DNA of 64,000 bases from Thiohalocapsa sp963704155 (GTDB lineage Bacteria > Pseudomonadota > Gammaproteobacteria > Chromatiales > Chromatiaceae). The stretch's first letter is position 1; every line of letters starts with the position of its first letter. Positions 25,222 through 33,503 of this stretch are shown here, in pieces. The notes beneath the pieces were generated by a model. That model saw nothing but the letters and a program-made list of their open reading frames with translations, was not told where the DNA came from and did not search any database. The position numbers and the translations under genes were made by a program. The stretch lies in contig CAVPHF010000043.1 in assembly GCA_963704155.1 (NCBI GenBank), positions 1 through 64,000 of the forward strand. The letters are read 5' to 3'.

Positions 25222-25350
25222 TCATCCCTGCCAGCTCCAGTTTCGGATCTCCGGCAGAACCTGGCCGTGCGTGGCCATGTAGTGCTTGTGCTCGATCAGT
25301 TTGTCCTGGACCAGTTGCTTCAGGTACGCCCCTTGGTGCGCAAGTGCGAT
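25222..25350 (-). pseudogene. xfp remnant 1 (C-terminal ~42 codons)
   Basis: The minus strand reads GAYLKQLVQDKLIEHKHYMA and LPEIRNWSWQG then stop, matching the end of Xfp at 8732. It forms one side of a roughly 100-bp direct repeat; the other side is in the remnant at 27.9 kb, and hemolysin III, transglutaminase and Anbu lie between. Confidence 0.85.
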
Positions 25351-25378
25351 AGACGACGAACCCAATGGTAGAGACAAG

Positions 25379-25993
25379 ATGTACAGGGGCGAGCGTTTCA
25401 ACAGCATTTCCCATCTGGTCGGCGCGGTGCTGGCGCTGATCGGAACCGCCGTGCTGGTGTCACTTGCCGGCGCCCACGGCGGGTCGATGCGTATCGTGAG
25501 CTACAGTGTCTACGGGCTCACCTTGATCCTGCTGTATCTCTTCTCGACCCTCTACCATAGCCTGCGCGGGCAGACGAAACGGGTGTTTCGGGTGTTGGAC
25601 CACCACGCGATCTACCTATTGATCGCAGGCACCTATACGCCCTTCTGCCTGTTGGCTCTTGGCGGCGCGATCGGCTGGTGGCTGTTTGGCGCGATCTGGG
25701 GGCTGGCCCTGCTGGGTATCGTCATCGATACGCTACGCGGCAAGGGCGGGGGCATCCTGTCGGCGGTCGTCTATTTGATCATGGGCTGGCTGATCGTGCT
25801 CGCCCTCGATCCCATCATTGCTGCCTTGCCTGCAGCCGGCTTCCGACTGCTCGTGGCGGGTGGCCTCTTCTACAGCGTCGGCGTGATCTTCTACGCGCTG
25901 GGTAGCGCCCGGCCCTGGTGCCACGGCATCTGGCACCTGTTCGTCCTGGCCGGAGGCGTCAGCCACTATTTCGCGATTCTGCTCTACCTCTAA
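25379..25993 (+). CDS. Hemolysin III (YqfA/PAQR-like) family membrane protein
   Basis: Protein of 204 residues with seven membrane helices. Family blocks: NSISHLVGAVLALIGTAVL near the start, YLFSTLYHSLRG, LDHHAIYLLIAGTYTPFCLL and the C-terminal HGIWHLFVLAGGVSHYFAIL. The His residues in these blocks form the putative metal site shared with PAQR receptors. Its role in bacteria is poorly defined. ATG 25379 lies just outside the xfp remnant, so its promoter must lie within degenerate phosphoketolase DNA. Confidence 0.9.
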   Translation: MYRGERFNSISHLVGAVLALIGTAVLVSLAGAHGGSMRIVSYSVYGLTLILLYLFSTLYHSLRGQTKRVFRVLDHHAIYLLIAGTYTPFCLLALGGAIGWWLFGAIWGLALLGIVIDTLRGKGGGILSAVVYLIMGWLIVLALDPIIAALPAAGFRLLVAGGLFYSVGVIFYALGSARPWCHGIWHLFVLAGGVSHYFAILLYL

Positions 25994-26115
25994 CCGGGCA
26001 GGATATCGTTCATTGGCCACGCACCAGGACTTGCCGGCAGTGGTCCAGCAACTCCGACATCGGCTTTCAGATGAAACGACTTGGTTCAGTGCGAACCTCG
26101 GCGGTCTTTCGACAT

Positions 26116-26928
26116 TCACCCGTCCGTCACCTCGTCGGTCCAAACCTTGAAACTGGCCAGCGTGTTTGGCCCGAAGGCGTTGCTGATAGCGACGTCGGCG
26201 GCATCGCGACCGCGGGCGATCAACACACGTCCGATGCGCGGCATATTGTTGCGGGCGTCGAATGTATACCAATGGCCGTCAAGATAGGCCTCGAACCAAC
26301 CGGCGAAATCCATCGGCCCGTAGGGCGGCGGTATGCCGATGTCGCCGAGGTAACCGGTGCAATAACGGGCGGGGATATTCATGCAGCGACAGAACGCGAT
26401 GGCGAGGTGTGCATAGTCACGGCAAACGCCGGTCCGCTCCTGAAACGCCTCGTAGGCGGTCTTGGTGGGGCGCGCATGCTCGTAGCCAAAGGTAATATGT
26501 CGGTGGACGTAGTCGCAGATCGCCTGGACGCGCGCCCATCCGGTCGGTGTCTTTCCAAACAGCTGCCAGGCCGTCTCGGACAGCCGATCGGTCTCGCAAT
26601 AGCGGCTTCCCAGCAGGAACAACAGGGTCTCATCCGGGAGCGTTTCAACCGGCGTCTGCCTCGCGGATGGAACAACCACATCCGGCAGGCCTGTATCCCG
26701 GACGAGCGCATCGGTTGACAGCCTGACCTGCCCTTTGGGAGCGACGATACGACTGCACCAGTTGCCATAGCTGTCGCGATAGGCGGTGAGCGGAACGGGC
26801 GGGTCGGCGACCAGGTGGTCGGGCACGATGATGTCGGAGACGCGCGAGTAGTGCACGCTCAAAGTCAGCATCATTGGGGTCGGCTGTGGGCAGTCGTAGA
26901 TCAGCTCGTAGCCGATACGGATCTTCAT
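26116..26928 (-). CDS. Transglutaminase-like protein, Anbu-associated
   Basis: Protein of 270 residues. N-terminal beta domain (MKIRIGYELIYDCPQPTPMM), then a transglutaminase core with catalytic Cys in RTGVCRDYAHLAIAF and WYTFDARNN as the Asp block. At the position of the usual HAW histidine the sequence is DFAGWFEAY; I recall relatives near Anbu also departing there, so it may be a subfamily trait. Genes of this type commonly accompany anbu and are thought to handle peptide or isopeptide bonds. It is transcribed in the same direction as, and 133 bp after, Anbu. ATG 26928 gives the normal N-terminus. Confidence 0.88.
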   Translation of the reverse strand: MKIRIGYELIYDCPQPTPMMLTLSVHYSRVSDIIVPDHLVADPPVPLTAYRDSYGNWCSRIVAPKGQVRLSTDALVRDTGLPDVVVPSARQTPVETLPDETLLFLLGSRYCETDRLSETAWQLFGKTPTGWARVQAICDYVHRHITFGYEHARPTKTAYEAFQERTGVCRDYAHLAIAFCRCMNIPARYCTGYLGDIGIPPPYGPMDFAGWFEAYLDGHWYTFDARNNMPRIGRVLIARGRDAADVAISNAFGPNTLASFKVWTDEVTDG

Positions 26929-27061
26929 GCATGGACTCCTGGGGCTGCGCGTGCTATTCGGGGCAGGCGCTGGTGGTTTGGGTTGTTGGCGTCGGGTCGG
27001 CCAGGTTGGATTCGCCGCAGCGCGGTTCGCACACGCTCTACAGAGCGATTCGACGATCGCC

Positions 27062-27787
27062 TTACCAGTCCAGATTGGGCAGAGCCTTGAACACCTGCCG
27101 CGTGCCCTCCGTCCATTGCTTGGAGAGTGTGCCGAAGTAGGCGTCCCCCTCGTCGAAGCGGCGGCGCATCCGTATTGCAAGGCTGTCACATTCATAGCAG
27201 ATCAAATCGATCGGCATACCCACGGACAAATTACTGCGCATCGTTGACTCAAATGAGACAAGGACACACTTTGCGGCATCGTTGAGCGAGGTCGAGCGGG
27301 TAATGACCCGATCGATGATCGGCTTTCCGTACTTGGTTTCCCCGGTTTGTAGGTAAGGCGTCTCCACGCTGGCCTCGATGAAGTTGCCCTCCGCATAGAT
27401 CCGAAAGAGACGCGGCGGCTCGCCCGCAATCTGGCCGCCAAGTATGAACGAGGCGTTGAAGCCGACATCACTCGCTGCCAAGTGCTTTCCGTCGCGCCGA
27501 TCGACGTCCCGCATGGCGTCCGACACCAGCAGCGCGGCATCGAACATGGACTCCGCGCTCCAGAGATTGGCCACCCCTTCCCTGGCGCTGCGCTGCTTCA
27601 ACAGGCCGATGACGGCCTGGGTTCCGGCCAGGTTGCCCGAACTCAACAGCACGAAGACCCGGTCACCGGCGCGTTCAAACACGCTCATCTTGCAGAAGCT
27701 CGCAAAGTTGTCGACCCCGGCATGGGTGCGCGAGTCCGACGCCAGGACCAATCCGGCGTCGAGCATAATGCCGACACAATAGGTCAT
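27062..27787 (-). CDS. Anbu, proteasome-type peptidase
   Basis: Protein of 241 residues. It starts MTYCVGIMLDAGLVLASDSR, so Thr2 would become the N-terminal nucleophile after Met removal, as in HslV and proteasome beta subunits. Further blocks are NFASFCKMSVFERAGDRVFV, SFILGGQIAGEPPRLFRIY and SVGMPIDLICYECDSL. Anbu (bacterial proteasome homologue) forms open ring structures; substrates are unclear. The usual partners of alpha-E and ATP-grasp type are absent from this window; only the transglutaminase is present. The ATG overlaps the stop of the xfp mini-ORF (ATGA). Confidence 0.92.
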   Translation of the reverse strand: MTYCVGIMLDAGLVLASDSRTHAGVDNFASFCKMSVFERAGDRVFVLLSSGNLAGTQAVIGLLKQRSAREGVANLWSAESMFDAALLVSDAMRDVDRRDGKHLAASDVGFNASFILGGQIAGEPPRLFRIYAEGNFIEASVETPYLQTGETKYGKPIIDRVITRSTSLNDAAKCVLVSFESTMRSNLSVGMPIDLICYECDSLAIRMRRRFDEGDAYFGTLSKQWTEGTRQVFKALPNLDW

Positions 27788-28020
27788 GGCGAAACCTCTC
27801 TGTTCCTCGTGTTCTGCACAGCCATCCTCACTCGGATTTCGGTTGTCCGTCGTTCCACATCCAGTCTCCAATCTCCAATCTCCGGCAGATCCCGGCCATA
27901 TTTGGCGATGTAGCGCTTGTGCTCGATCAGCTTGTCCTGGACCAGTTGCTTCAGGTACGCCCCCTTGGTGCCCAAGTGCGGCAGGCGATCGACCACGTCC
28001 TGCACCAGGCCGGTCGTCAT
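27784..28020 (-). pseudogene. xfp remnant 2: in-frame mini-ORF joining both gene ends
   Basis: ATG 28020 gives MTTG (the Xfp start region) joined to VVDRLPHLGTKGAYLKQLVQ and DLPEIGDW (the Xfp C-terminus), then about 26 non-homologous residues to a stop overlapping the Anbu start. Upstream DNA to about 28080 matches the xfp leader at 10463-10520. About 1.56 kb is deleted relative to copy A. The resulting 78-codon frame may now serve as a translational leader for Anbu. Confidence 0.8.
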
Positions 28021-28129
28021 GGCTGAGTGTCCAGCGTTGAGGCGGGACGGAGGGCCCGGATATCGATTCAATGTCGACCTGATTGCAATCAGAGCGTTGC
28101 ATCACGCGGCGAGCGGTCGGCTGCCAGAT

Positions 28130-28215
28130 TCAGAGTCATGGGAAGCGCGCGTCGCATCAGAGTCCGCGTCTCGACCCGTCAGCGGATGGATCTCGTCTGC
28201 TGGAACAGGCGTGCC
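28130..28215 (-). pseudogene. Remnant of the small coiled-coil gene
   Basis: The DNA around CGTCAGCGGATGGAT and CAGGCGTGC matches the first codons of the gene at 10516-10800. The rest of that gene and the following exported-protein gene are missing, and the sequence passes directly into the end of the 28223 gene. It is a short homology, weaker than the other remnants. Confidence 0.55.
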
Positions 28216-28222
28216 GCTTCCC

Positions 28223-28834
28223 CTATTTGTTCCAGTAGAAATCCATCTTCGACTGGTTGGAGCCATCAAGTTGCGCCGCCTTGTGCTGGGTCTGGTCGTC
28301 GCCTCTCTGGCCGGTGGGGGTGACTTCGACGCTGTAGTCGCCGGGTGGCAGCTGGGCATAGAACCAGGGGCCGTTGGATTCGGCAGTTAGCACCCTGCCC
28401 TTCTGCGCATCCATAATGTTCACTCGCACCGCCGACAGATACTCGCCGCTGTCTTGAGTCGCGAACATCAGGTGCAGGTTGAACCGGCTGGACAGGGCCT
28501 GGAGTTCCCTCCGTTCGCTCTCGCCGACGCCGCCCGAGACGTAGCGAACGCCGCCGTCGCTCTGGATCTCCAAGGATCCGGCGTCCGACGACGGCACGCT
28601 CGGGCTGACGGCGGCATCCGGGGATTGCATCAGCGGGTCGGCCTCGTCGGCGGGGCGAATGGCCCAGCTCTGCGAGGCGTCCGCCAACTGCATCGCCGCA
28701 CCGCTGAGGCTCGGTCGCGCCGAGGCCGCAGGCGTCGGCTGCGCGCCGACTGGCACGAGCACGCCGGCGCCCAGGAGCAGTCCCATTGCGACCACACTGG
28801 AACGCTGGAGAATTGAACGCTGGAGACTTGTCAT
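28223..28834 (-). CDS. Exported carboxypeptidase-regulatory-like protein (copy B, intact)
   Basis: Protein of 203 residues. Signal peptide about 1-31 (VVAMGLLLGAGVLVPVGA), a variable Ala/Ser/Pro linker, then the conserved domain (GGVGESERRELQALSSRFNL, NGPWFYAQLPPGDYSVEVTP) and an intact C-terminus ending KMDFYWNK. It is the full-length version of the frameshifted gene at 11581-12143. The domain resembles small beta-sandwich carboxypeptidase regulatory repeats; function unknown. Upstream lies the DUF2333 remnant, as in copy A. Confidence 0.75.
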   Translation of the reverse strand: MTSLQRSILQRSSVVAMGLLLGAGVLVPVGAQPTPAASARPSLSGAAMQLADASQSWAIRPADEADPLMQSPDAAVSPSVPSSDAGSLEIQSDGGVRYVSGGVGESERRELQALSSRFNLHLMFATQDSGEYLSAVRVNIMDAQKGRVLTAESNGPWFYAQLPPGDYSVEVTPTGQRGDDQTQHKAAQLDGSNQSKMDFYWNK

Positions 28835-28894
28835 GTCGATGACCTCTTGAATGGATTCGGTGATTCACGCGGGAGGCGTCCGGCGGACGCCTCG

Positions 28895-29125
28895 GTTCAG
28901 CCCTTCTGCAACAGACTCCGCGGGTCGGTGATCGCGGCATTCACCCGCGAGATATAGGAGGCACTCACCAGCGAATGATTCCGGTCACTAGTCTGCTCTC
29001 GTCGTGATTCACCAACGACAGGGCCTGTTCGCGCACGTCATACATCTCAGGCGAGCGCGACCAATAGAACCCCAGGATGATGACGACAATCAGATAGGTG
29101 ATCAGAAACAGCCCGGCGGTTGGCC
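28895..29125 (-). pseudogene. DUF2333 remnant (both ends, middle deleted)
   Basis: 28895-28981 matches the last codons of the DUF2333 gene (12207-12290), and 28982-29125 matches its membrane-helix region (13035-13180: LFLITYLIVVIILGFYWSRS, MYDVREQALSLVNHDES). About 745 bp between them is deleted, and the N-terminal 35 codons are also replaced by unrelated DNA after 29125. The order of the two pieces is as in the parent. Confidence 0.88.
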
Positions 29126-29404
29126 GCTCCGCTCGCCCGACGGCACTGCGGTCGTTCTTGACGACTTCAAAATAGTGGCCACCGGCGAGCCTGATGCGGC
29201 TGCTCAGGCGACCAATGCCATGGGCCTTGACCTGACCCGGTCGCCGGCCGCGAGGACTACCCGAGGTTTCCACCGACTCGCGCCACTGTTAGCTCGCATT
29301 CCGTTCCTGAGCCGGTCGGTGTCCCCGAGCCCGCGGGCGTCCCTCCCCGGTTCTAATATCCCGTCGATACCCTTTGAGTAGCGTCCGGAAATGCGTCGTC
29401 GTTG
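29126..29404. other. Unassigned spacer
   Basis: Unrelated to copy A. A short plus-strand stretch reads VVLDDFKIVATGEPDAAAQA, which looks coding but has no start, and its frame soon degrades. Possibly a fragment of another gene; nothing firm. Confidence 0.3.
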
Positions 29405-29563
29405 CTAGACGTAGCCCAGCAGGAACAGAACCAGCAAGATGATCAGGATGGCCCCGATCACGCCGCTGGGTGCATAGCCCCAACCGCGACTATGCGGCCA
29501 GGTTGGAATGACCCCCAACAGGATCAGAATCAGAACGACGAGTAAGATGGTGCCAAGTGACAT
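29405..29563 (-). CDS. DUF3309 family small membrane protein
   Basis: Protein of 52 residues: MSLGTILLVVLILILLGVIP, the invariant TWPHSRGWGYAPSG, then a second helix GAILIILLVLFLLGYV. This is the complete DUF3309 pattern of two helices and a WPHS-GWGY loop. Function unknown; commonly found near CsbD and other stress genes. ATG 29563 is the family start. Confidence 0.9.
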   Translation of the reverse strand: MSLGTILLVVLILILLGVIPTWPHSRGWGYAPSGVIGAILIILLVLFLLGYV

Positions 29564-29656
29564 GGTCGTACTCCCAATCGCGAGAACGCGTTAAACGAAC
29601 TGCCTTTCGGCGGGCCGCCTGCCTAGACGCCTTTGTACTCCTCGGCAAAGCGCGTC

Positions 29657-29854
29657 TTAGCTGTCTTTCTTGATCTCCGCCGCCACATCCTCGATCTCCG
29701 CCTCGACATCACCAACGCCTGCCTGGATCTTGCCGGCGTTCTTTTGGAGCCTTCCTTCCAATTCCAGCTCTTCGTTGCCGACGACATGGCCGGCGACCTC
29801 TTTCACTTTGCCCTTGGCTTCTTCGTAGTGGCCTTTGATCTGTTCTTTGTTCAT
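29657..29854 (-). CDS. CsbD family stress protein
   Basis: Protein of 65 residues: MNKEQIKGHYEEAKGKVKEV followed by GNEELELEGRLQKNAGKIQA and a C-terminal acidic helix. CsbD proteins are small, highly charged helical proteins induced by general stress in many bacteria; mechanism unknown. Two operator palindromes lie 98-149 bp upstream. Confidence 0.92.
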   Translation of the reverse strand: MNKEQIKGHYEEAKGKVKEVAGHVVGNEELELEGRLQKNAGKIQAGVGDVEAEIEDVAAEIKKDS

Positions 29855-29951
29855 CTGTCTGTCCTATCAATGAATTGAGTCACCATCCCAGCGCGGAATG
29901 TGATTTCCCATCGCTGTTAGGTGAACAATACCTGCACGGCGGATGGCGGTC

Positions 29952-29967
29952 TGTTCGGCAACGCACA
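29952..29967. promoter_or_regulatory. Palindromic operator before csbD-like gene (distal half of a pair)
   Basis: TGTTCGGCAACGCACA, preceded by GGTC. With the site at 29988 it forms a larger inverted repeat whose centres are 36 bp apart. Confidence 0.65.
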
Positions 29968-29987
29968 TAGACGAAGAATTTTCTCTT

Positions 29988-30003
29988 CGTGCGCTACCGA
30001 ACA
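29988..30003. promoter_or_regulatory. Palindromic operator, second of the pair
   Basis: CGTGCGCTACCGAACA, followed by GACGAC; its complement is TGTTCGGTAGCGCACG. It lies between csbD and the atpA remnant, and could serve either the csbD side or the DUF2254 side. Confidence 0.65.
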
Positions 30004-30094
30004 GACGACCCCGGACGCTTGGGTCAATCTCTTGGTGAAGGGCTTGGTGAAGTGAGATTCAACGACAGTCATTTGGCGGCTGGGACGAGCGCGA

Positions 30095-30190
30095 GGCCGG
30101 AGGCGCGGGGCGCTCGCCGGTTTCCAGCCCCAGCCTGAGTCCAAGCCCGAACCCGAACCCGACCCCAAACCAAGACCGAGGTGCAAGGCT
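30095..30190 (+). pseudogene. Remnant of a second N-ATPase atpA (3' end)
   Basis: The plus strand reads ALAGFQPQPESKPEPEPDPK ending at TAG, against ALAGLQPEPDSEPKERG at the end of atpA (22000-22076). Homology continues past the stop into the leader of DUF2254, exactly as past the real atpA. The Pro-Glu tail has expanded. Everything upstream of the last ~25 codons is gone. Confidence 0.75.
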
Positions 30191-30275
30191 AGCGCGGCTG
30201 GATTGCGACGGAATCCAGGCTAAGCTTAAGGCGGCAGGCGCACGCGCCAGCAACATCATGAAAGGATCGCCGAGC

Positions 30276-31625
30276 ATGATCACGAAACTCCGCCATGGGT
30301 GGCAATCGATGCGCTCGAGCTTCTGGTTCGTCCCCGCCCTGATGGTGGTGGATACCGTGGTGCTGGCGATCCTCCTGATCACCCTGGACACGAGCCTCGA
30401 TTTGCAGCTGGCCGGGCGCTGGCCGCTGCTCTTCGACGCCGGCGCGGCCGGCGCCCGCGGACTGCTGACGACCGTCGCCAGCTCCATGATCACGGTCGCC
30501 GGGCTGGTGTTCTCGATCACCCTCGTGGCCCTTTCGCTGACCTCCAGCCAGTACAGCTCGCGCGTCATTCGCAACTTCATGCGCGACCGCGTCAACCAGT
30601 GGGTACTCGGCGTCTTCCTCGGCATCTTCGCCTACTGCCTGGTGGTCCTGCGCACGATTCGCGAGGGTAACGAAGGCGCCTTCGTCCCGACGCTTGCGGT
30701 CCTGGTCGGCCTGATGCTCGCCTTCGTCGGCATCGCGGTGCTGATCCACTTCATCCATCACATCGCGACCAGCATCCAGGCGTCGAGCATCGTTGCCACG
30801 GCCGCGCAGGAGACCCTCGCCGCCGTGCATCATCTGTTTCCCGATGCGTTGGGAGAGGATGACGATGAGAACGCCGACGGCGACCTGGCGAGCGTGCTCG
30901 GCAGGCAGCCCTGGTTGGCGGTTGCGGCCGGCAAGACCGGCTACGTCGAGGGCCTGGACATGGACGCACTGCTGGACATCGCCCGGACCTTGGAAACCCC
31001 CCTGCGGATGGAGCATGGCGTCGGCGATTTCGTCGTTGCGGGCACACCCTTGGTCTCGCTGCTCGATCCGGGTGACCTGGACGAGGCGAAGACGGCCAGA
31101 CTGAACGCGGCCTACGTCATCAGTCGCCAGCGCACGGTGGAGCAGGATGTCGCCTTCGGCATCCGCCAGATCGTCGACGTCGCCATCAAGGCCCTATCAC
31201 CCGGCATCAACGACACCACGACCGCGGTGATGTGCGTGGACTATCTGGCCGCGATCCTGACCGAACTCGCGACGCGCCGAGTCGGGACTCCGCACGCGTT
31301 GGAACAGGGTGAAGTGCGGGTCTTCGGCCGCGGGCCGAGCTTCGAGAGCCTATCGAACGAGGCCTTCGACCAGATCCGGGAGAACGCCGAAGGCAATGTC
31401 GCCGTCCTGCTGCGGCTGCTGGGCGCGCTGCACACCATCGCCGGAGTGACCACCAGCCCGCACCGGCGCCGGGTGCTCCGACAAAAAGTCGATGAGATCG
31501 CCGAGGCGGCCGAGCGCAGCATTGCCTCGCCGCATGACCGCGACCGGCTCGCCAATCGGCTGACGCGGGTGCGCGAAGCCCTGGTCGCGGCACCGGTGTC
31601 GTTCGTTGGGACAAACCAGGACTGA
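30276..31625 (+). CDS. DUF2254 family membrane protein
   Basis: Predicted inner-membrane protein of 449 residues. Four membrane helices lie in the first 170 residues (FWFVPALMVVDTVVLAILLI, SSMITVAGLVFSITLVALSL and two more), with the family block SLTSSQYSSRVIRNFMRDR between. A cytoplasmic domain follows with VAFGIRQIVDVAIKALSPGI and DTTTAVMCVDYLAAIL. Function unknown. ATG 30276 (MITKLRHGW) was chosen over 30258 because AAGGATCG precedes it and because the mini-gene at 22160 conserves that start. It follows the atpA remnant. Confidence 0.88.
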   Translation: MITKLRHGWQSMRSSFWFVPALMVVDTVVLAILLITLDTSLDLQLAGRWPLLFDAGAAGARGLLTTVASSMITVAGLVFSITLVALSLTSSQYSSRVIRNFMRDRVNQWVLGVFLGIFAYCLVVLRTIREGNEGAFVPTLAVLVGLMLAFVGIAVLIHFIHHIATSIQASSIVATAAQETLAAVHHLFPDALGEDDDENADGDLASVLGRQPWLAVAAGKTGYVEGLDMDALLDIARTLETPLRMEHGVGDFVVAGTPLVSLLDPGDLDEAKTARLNAAYVISRQRTVEQDVAFGIRQIVDVAIKALSPGINDTTTAVMCVDYLAAILTELATRRVGTPHALEQGEVRVFGRGPSFESLSNEAFDQIRENAEGNVAVLLRLLGALHTIAGVTTSPHRRRVLRQKVDEIAEAAERSIASPHDRDRLANRLTRVREALVAAPVSFVGTNQD

Positions 31626-31858
31626 AAACCGAGGAATATCGCTTCGGCGCCGCTGAGCCGGCGGTGAAGGTCCTCTTCATCGTGATCGCCGTTCTCTGGC
31701 TCTTCTGGGATGCCGATTCCTGGGACGTTCAGGTCTCGGGCGTGACCGGCGATGGTTGGAACATCCAGTATCGTATCGAGACCGTCCATACAAACACTGC
31801 TGACACGCTCATTCTCGTGATCCCGGTTTCTCTCTGTCTCCGTGGCGAGCTGATTTCG

Positions 31859-32755
31859 CTACGACCTCCAGATTCTCCAATAATCCCTGAGTTCGTCGGC
31901 TAGGCTGTCTGGCTCCCGGGCGTACAGTCGGGCGCCGAGTAGACGTGCTTCGGAGCGTAGCTCTCCCTGGCGGCGTTGGGCGAGACAGGCCAACGTCTGC
32001 GTATCCCCTTCGAGGTCGCAACCCTCGCGTTCGAGGGTATCGATGAGGACGCTCAGGTCGTGATCATCGCCGAGTACGTCGGAGAGCCGCGACAGCTCGT
32101 CGATCCTGGCCTCGGTCACCTTGGGCCAAACCTTGCGCAGGAGCCGCATGTGGTACCAATGATCCTTGACGCGTTTGCGCCATTCATGGAACCGCTCGTC
32201 CGACGGCTGATAGAAAGCCGTTTGCATCGCCTTTCGGCCCTTCGAGTACAGCCGCTCAAGACCGGGACCGACGGCGGCGAAGCCGTTGCTGGAGAGCTTC
32301 CAGTCAGCGGAGCCCGTAGCGGCTTCGCGCACCCCTTCTGCCACCGCGCGCGCGATCTCTTCGATGTCCGACACCTCTTCGGCGATCTGCCGGCGACGCT
32401 TCACGAGCGCGTCGCGCAGCGGAGCGATCGGCGAACCCTCGCCGACACTCGGGAAGCGCTCTGCCAAGGCATCGAAGGTCTCGATCATGGCCTCGGCGTC
32501 GCGTACCGAGGAAAGCCGGTTCTTGGCATCGCGAAACCAGCGGTTCTCGCGCCGGTAACGGCGCTTGCCCAGCGGCTCGCGCAGCAGTCGCAAAAGGCTA
32601 CGGATCTTCTTTAAGGACTTGCGGGCGTTGTGCACACCGTCATTGATGTCCTGATTCTCGCCCGAGAGTTCAGCCGCGGCCTTCTCGCATTGTTCGCGGA
32701 CGATCCGCCGGGCTCCATCGGGGACACTTTCTTTTCGCCGGAAACTGTAGGACAT
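31859..32755 (-). CDS. CHAD domain protein
   Basis: Protein of 298 residues that is all helical: GVHNARKSLKKIRSLLRLLR near the start, FRDAKNRLSSVRDAEAMIET, then FHEWRKRVKDHWYHMRLL and LSDVLGDDHDLSVLID. The His and basic residues of the repeated H-x-x-RK motifs are the polyphosphate-binding surface known for CHAD domains. CHAD proteins bind polyphosphate granules. The stand-alone form without a CYTH domain is present here. The gamma-subunit remnant lies directly upstream. Confidence 0.9.
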   Translation of the reverse strand: MSYSFRRKESVPDGARRIVREQCEKAAAELSGENQDINDGVHNARKSLKKIRSLLRLLREPLGKRRYRRENRWFRDAKNRLSSVRDAEAMIETFDALAERFPSVGEGSPIAPLRDALVKRRRQIAEEVSDIEEIARAVAEGVREAATGSADWKLSSNGFAAVGPGLERLYSKGRKAMQTAFYQPSDERFHEWRKRVKDHWYHMRLLRKVWPKVTEARIDELSRLSDVLGDDHDLSVLIDTLEREGCDLEGDTQTLACLAQRRQGELRSEARLLGARLYAREPDSLADELRDYWRIWRS

Positions 32756-32810
32756 AGGCGGGACCTCTTTAAGGGATTCACCGGTGGTCGGTCAATGCGT
32801 GGTATCCACT

Positions 32811-32977
32811 CGCCGACGCGGTCCGGCGAGTGCCTCGAAGCCGGCGATGACATAGAACGGCTCCTCGTGGATGCCGCCCGGGTGCAAACGCGTGAATGTC
32901 CCCTGCAGCGTTTCCAGCAACTCGTCGATGTTCTTGTCGACGCGCTGCATCGCGGCAAGTCGGCTGCTTCGTACGTC
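32811..32977 (-). pseudogene. Remnant of a second N-ATPase atpG (3' end, inverted)
   Basis: The minus strand reads SSRLAAMQRVDKNIDELLET, LQGTFTRL and FYVIAGFEALAGPRRR, then a stop. This aligns with ASRLAAMQRADKNIEDLLET and VIAGFEALAGQPRP at the end of atpG (23430-23605). About 60 codons survive, ungapped. Upstream an in-frame TAG and unrelated DNA show that the rest is lost. It points the opposite way to the atpA remnant. Confidence 0.85.
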
Positions 32978-33503
32978 GACCCCCTTGATGGACTGCGTCT
33001 ATACAAAGGTTGATGCGTTTCATGGCAAAAACGCATTTCGGCAGCGCCCAACTGAACCAGTGCGATCGTGTCTTTATAGGCGCAGTGGCGATCGCTATCG
33101 GTGCGCTGCCGCACATAAGCGACTTGGCGGACCACCTTTCCTTGCGTCGGGTAGGCGTGGATCCAGAGGCCGCCGCATGTGACTGCTTTGGGCCGATGGA
33201 CGCGATGTATGACCAGGTATTGCGCAATGATCGGCATCCTGCATGAACGACCGACCCGCTATGCCAACCGCGGGAGCCCCCAACCGTCGCTTTGTCGCGG
33301 GTCTGCTACCTCATGCCGTCGGAACCGCGCTTGCCCGTTAGCGGAAACCCTGGACCTTTGTGGGCGCGCACCCGTCTGCCGAGGAAACGAGTGCGGCCCA
33401 GCCATTTGTACGCTATCGTACAGCTAGCGGCCCTGACCGCTTGATGTTGGTGGCCGCGCGAGTCAGGTCCCACGTCTATGGCAATGCAATCGCGAAGCGA
33501 CTC
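32978..33503. other. Spacer upstream of Crp/Fnr copy B
   Basis: Open frames exist on both strands (for example plus 33010-33246), but none shows a recognisable family or a clear start. The operator at 33407 is in this stretch. Confidence 0.4.
33407..33422. promoter_or_regulatory. Palindromic operator before Crp/Fnr copy B
   Basis: TGTACGCTATCGTACA, the most symmetrical of all copies (TGTACG / CGTACA with a 4-bp centre). It lies 82 bp before ATG 33504, which suggests autoregulation. Confidence 0.7.

Noticed and set aside
24647..25414. Single 255-codon minus-strand gene
   Set aside because: It is the lipoprotein gene preceded by an accidentally open frame through mscS and xfp remnants; the conserved GTG and lipobox define the real gene.
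31664..31903. Plus-strand 79-codon hydrophobic ORF after DUF2254
   Set aside because: Overlaps the CHAD gene end; the pattern after residue 20 is not protein-like, and no ribosome-binding site was seen.
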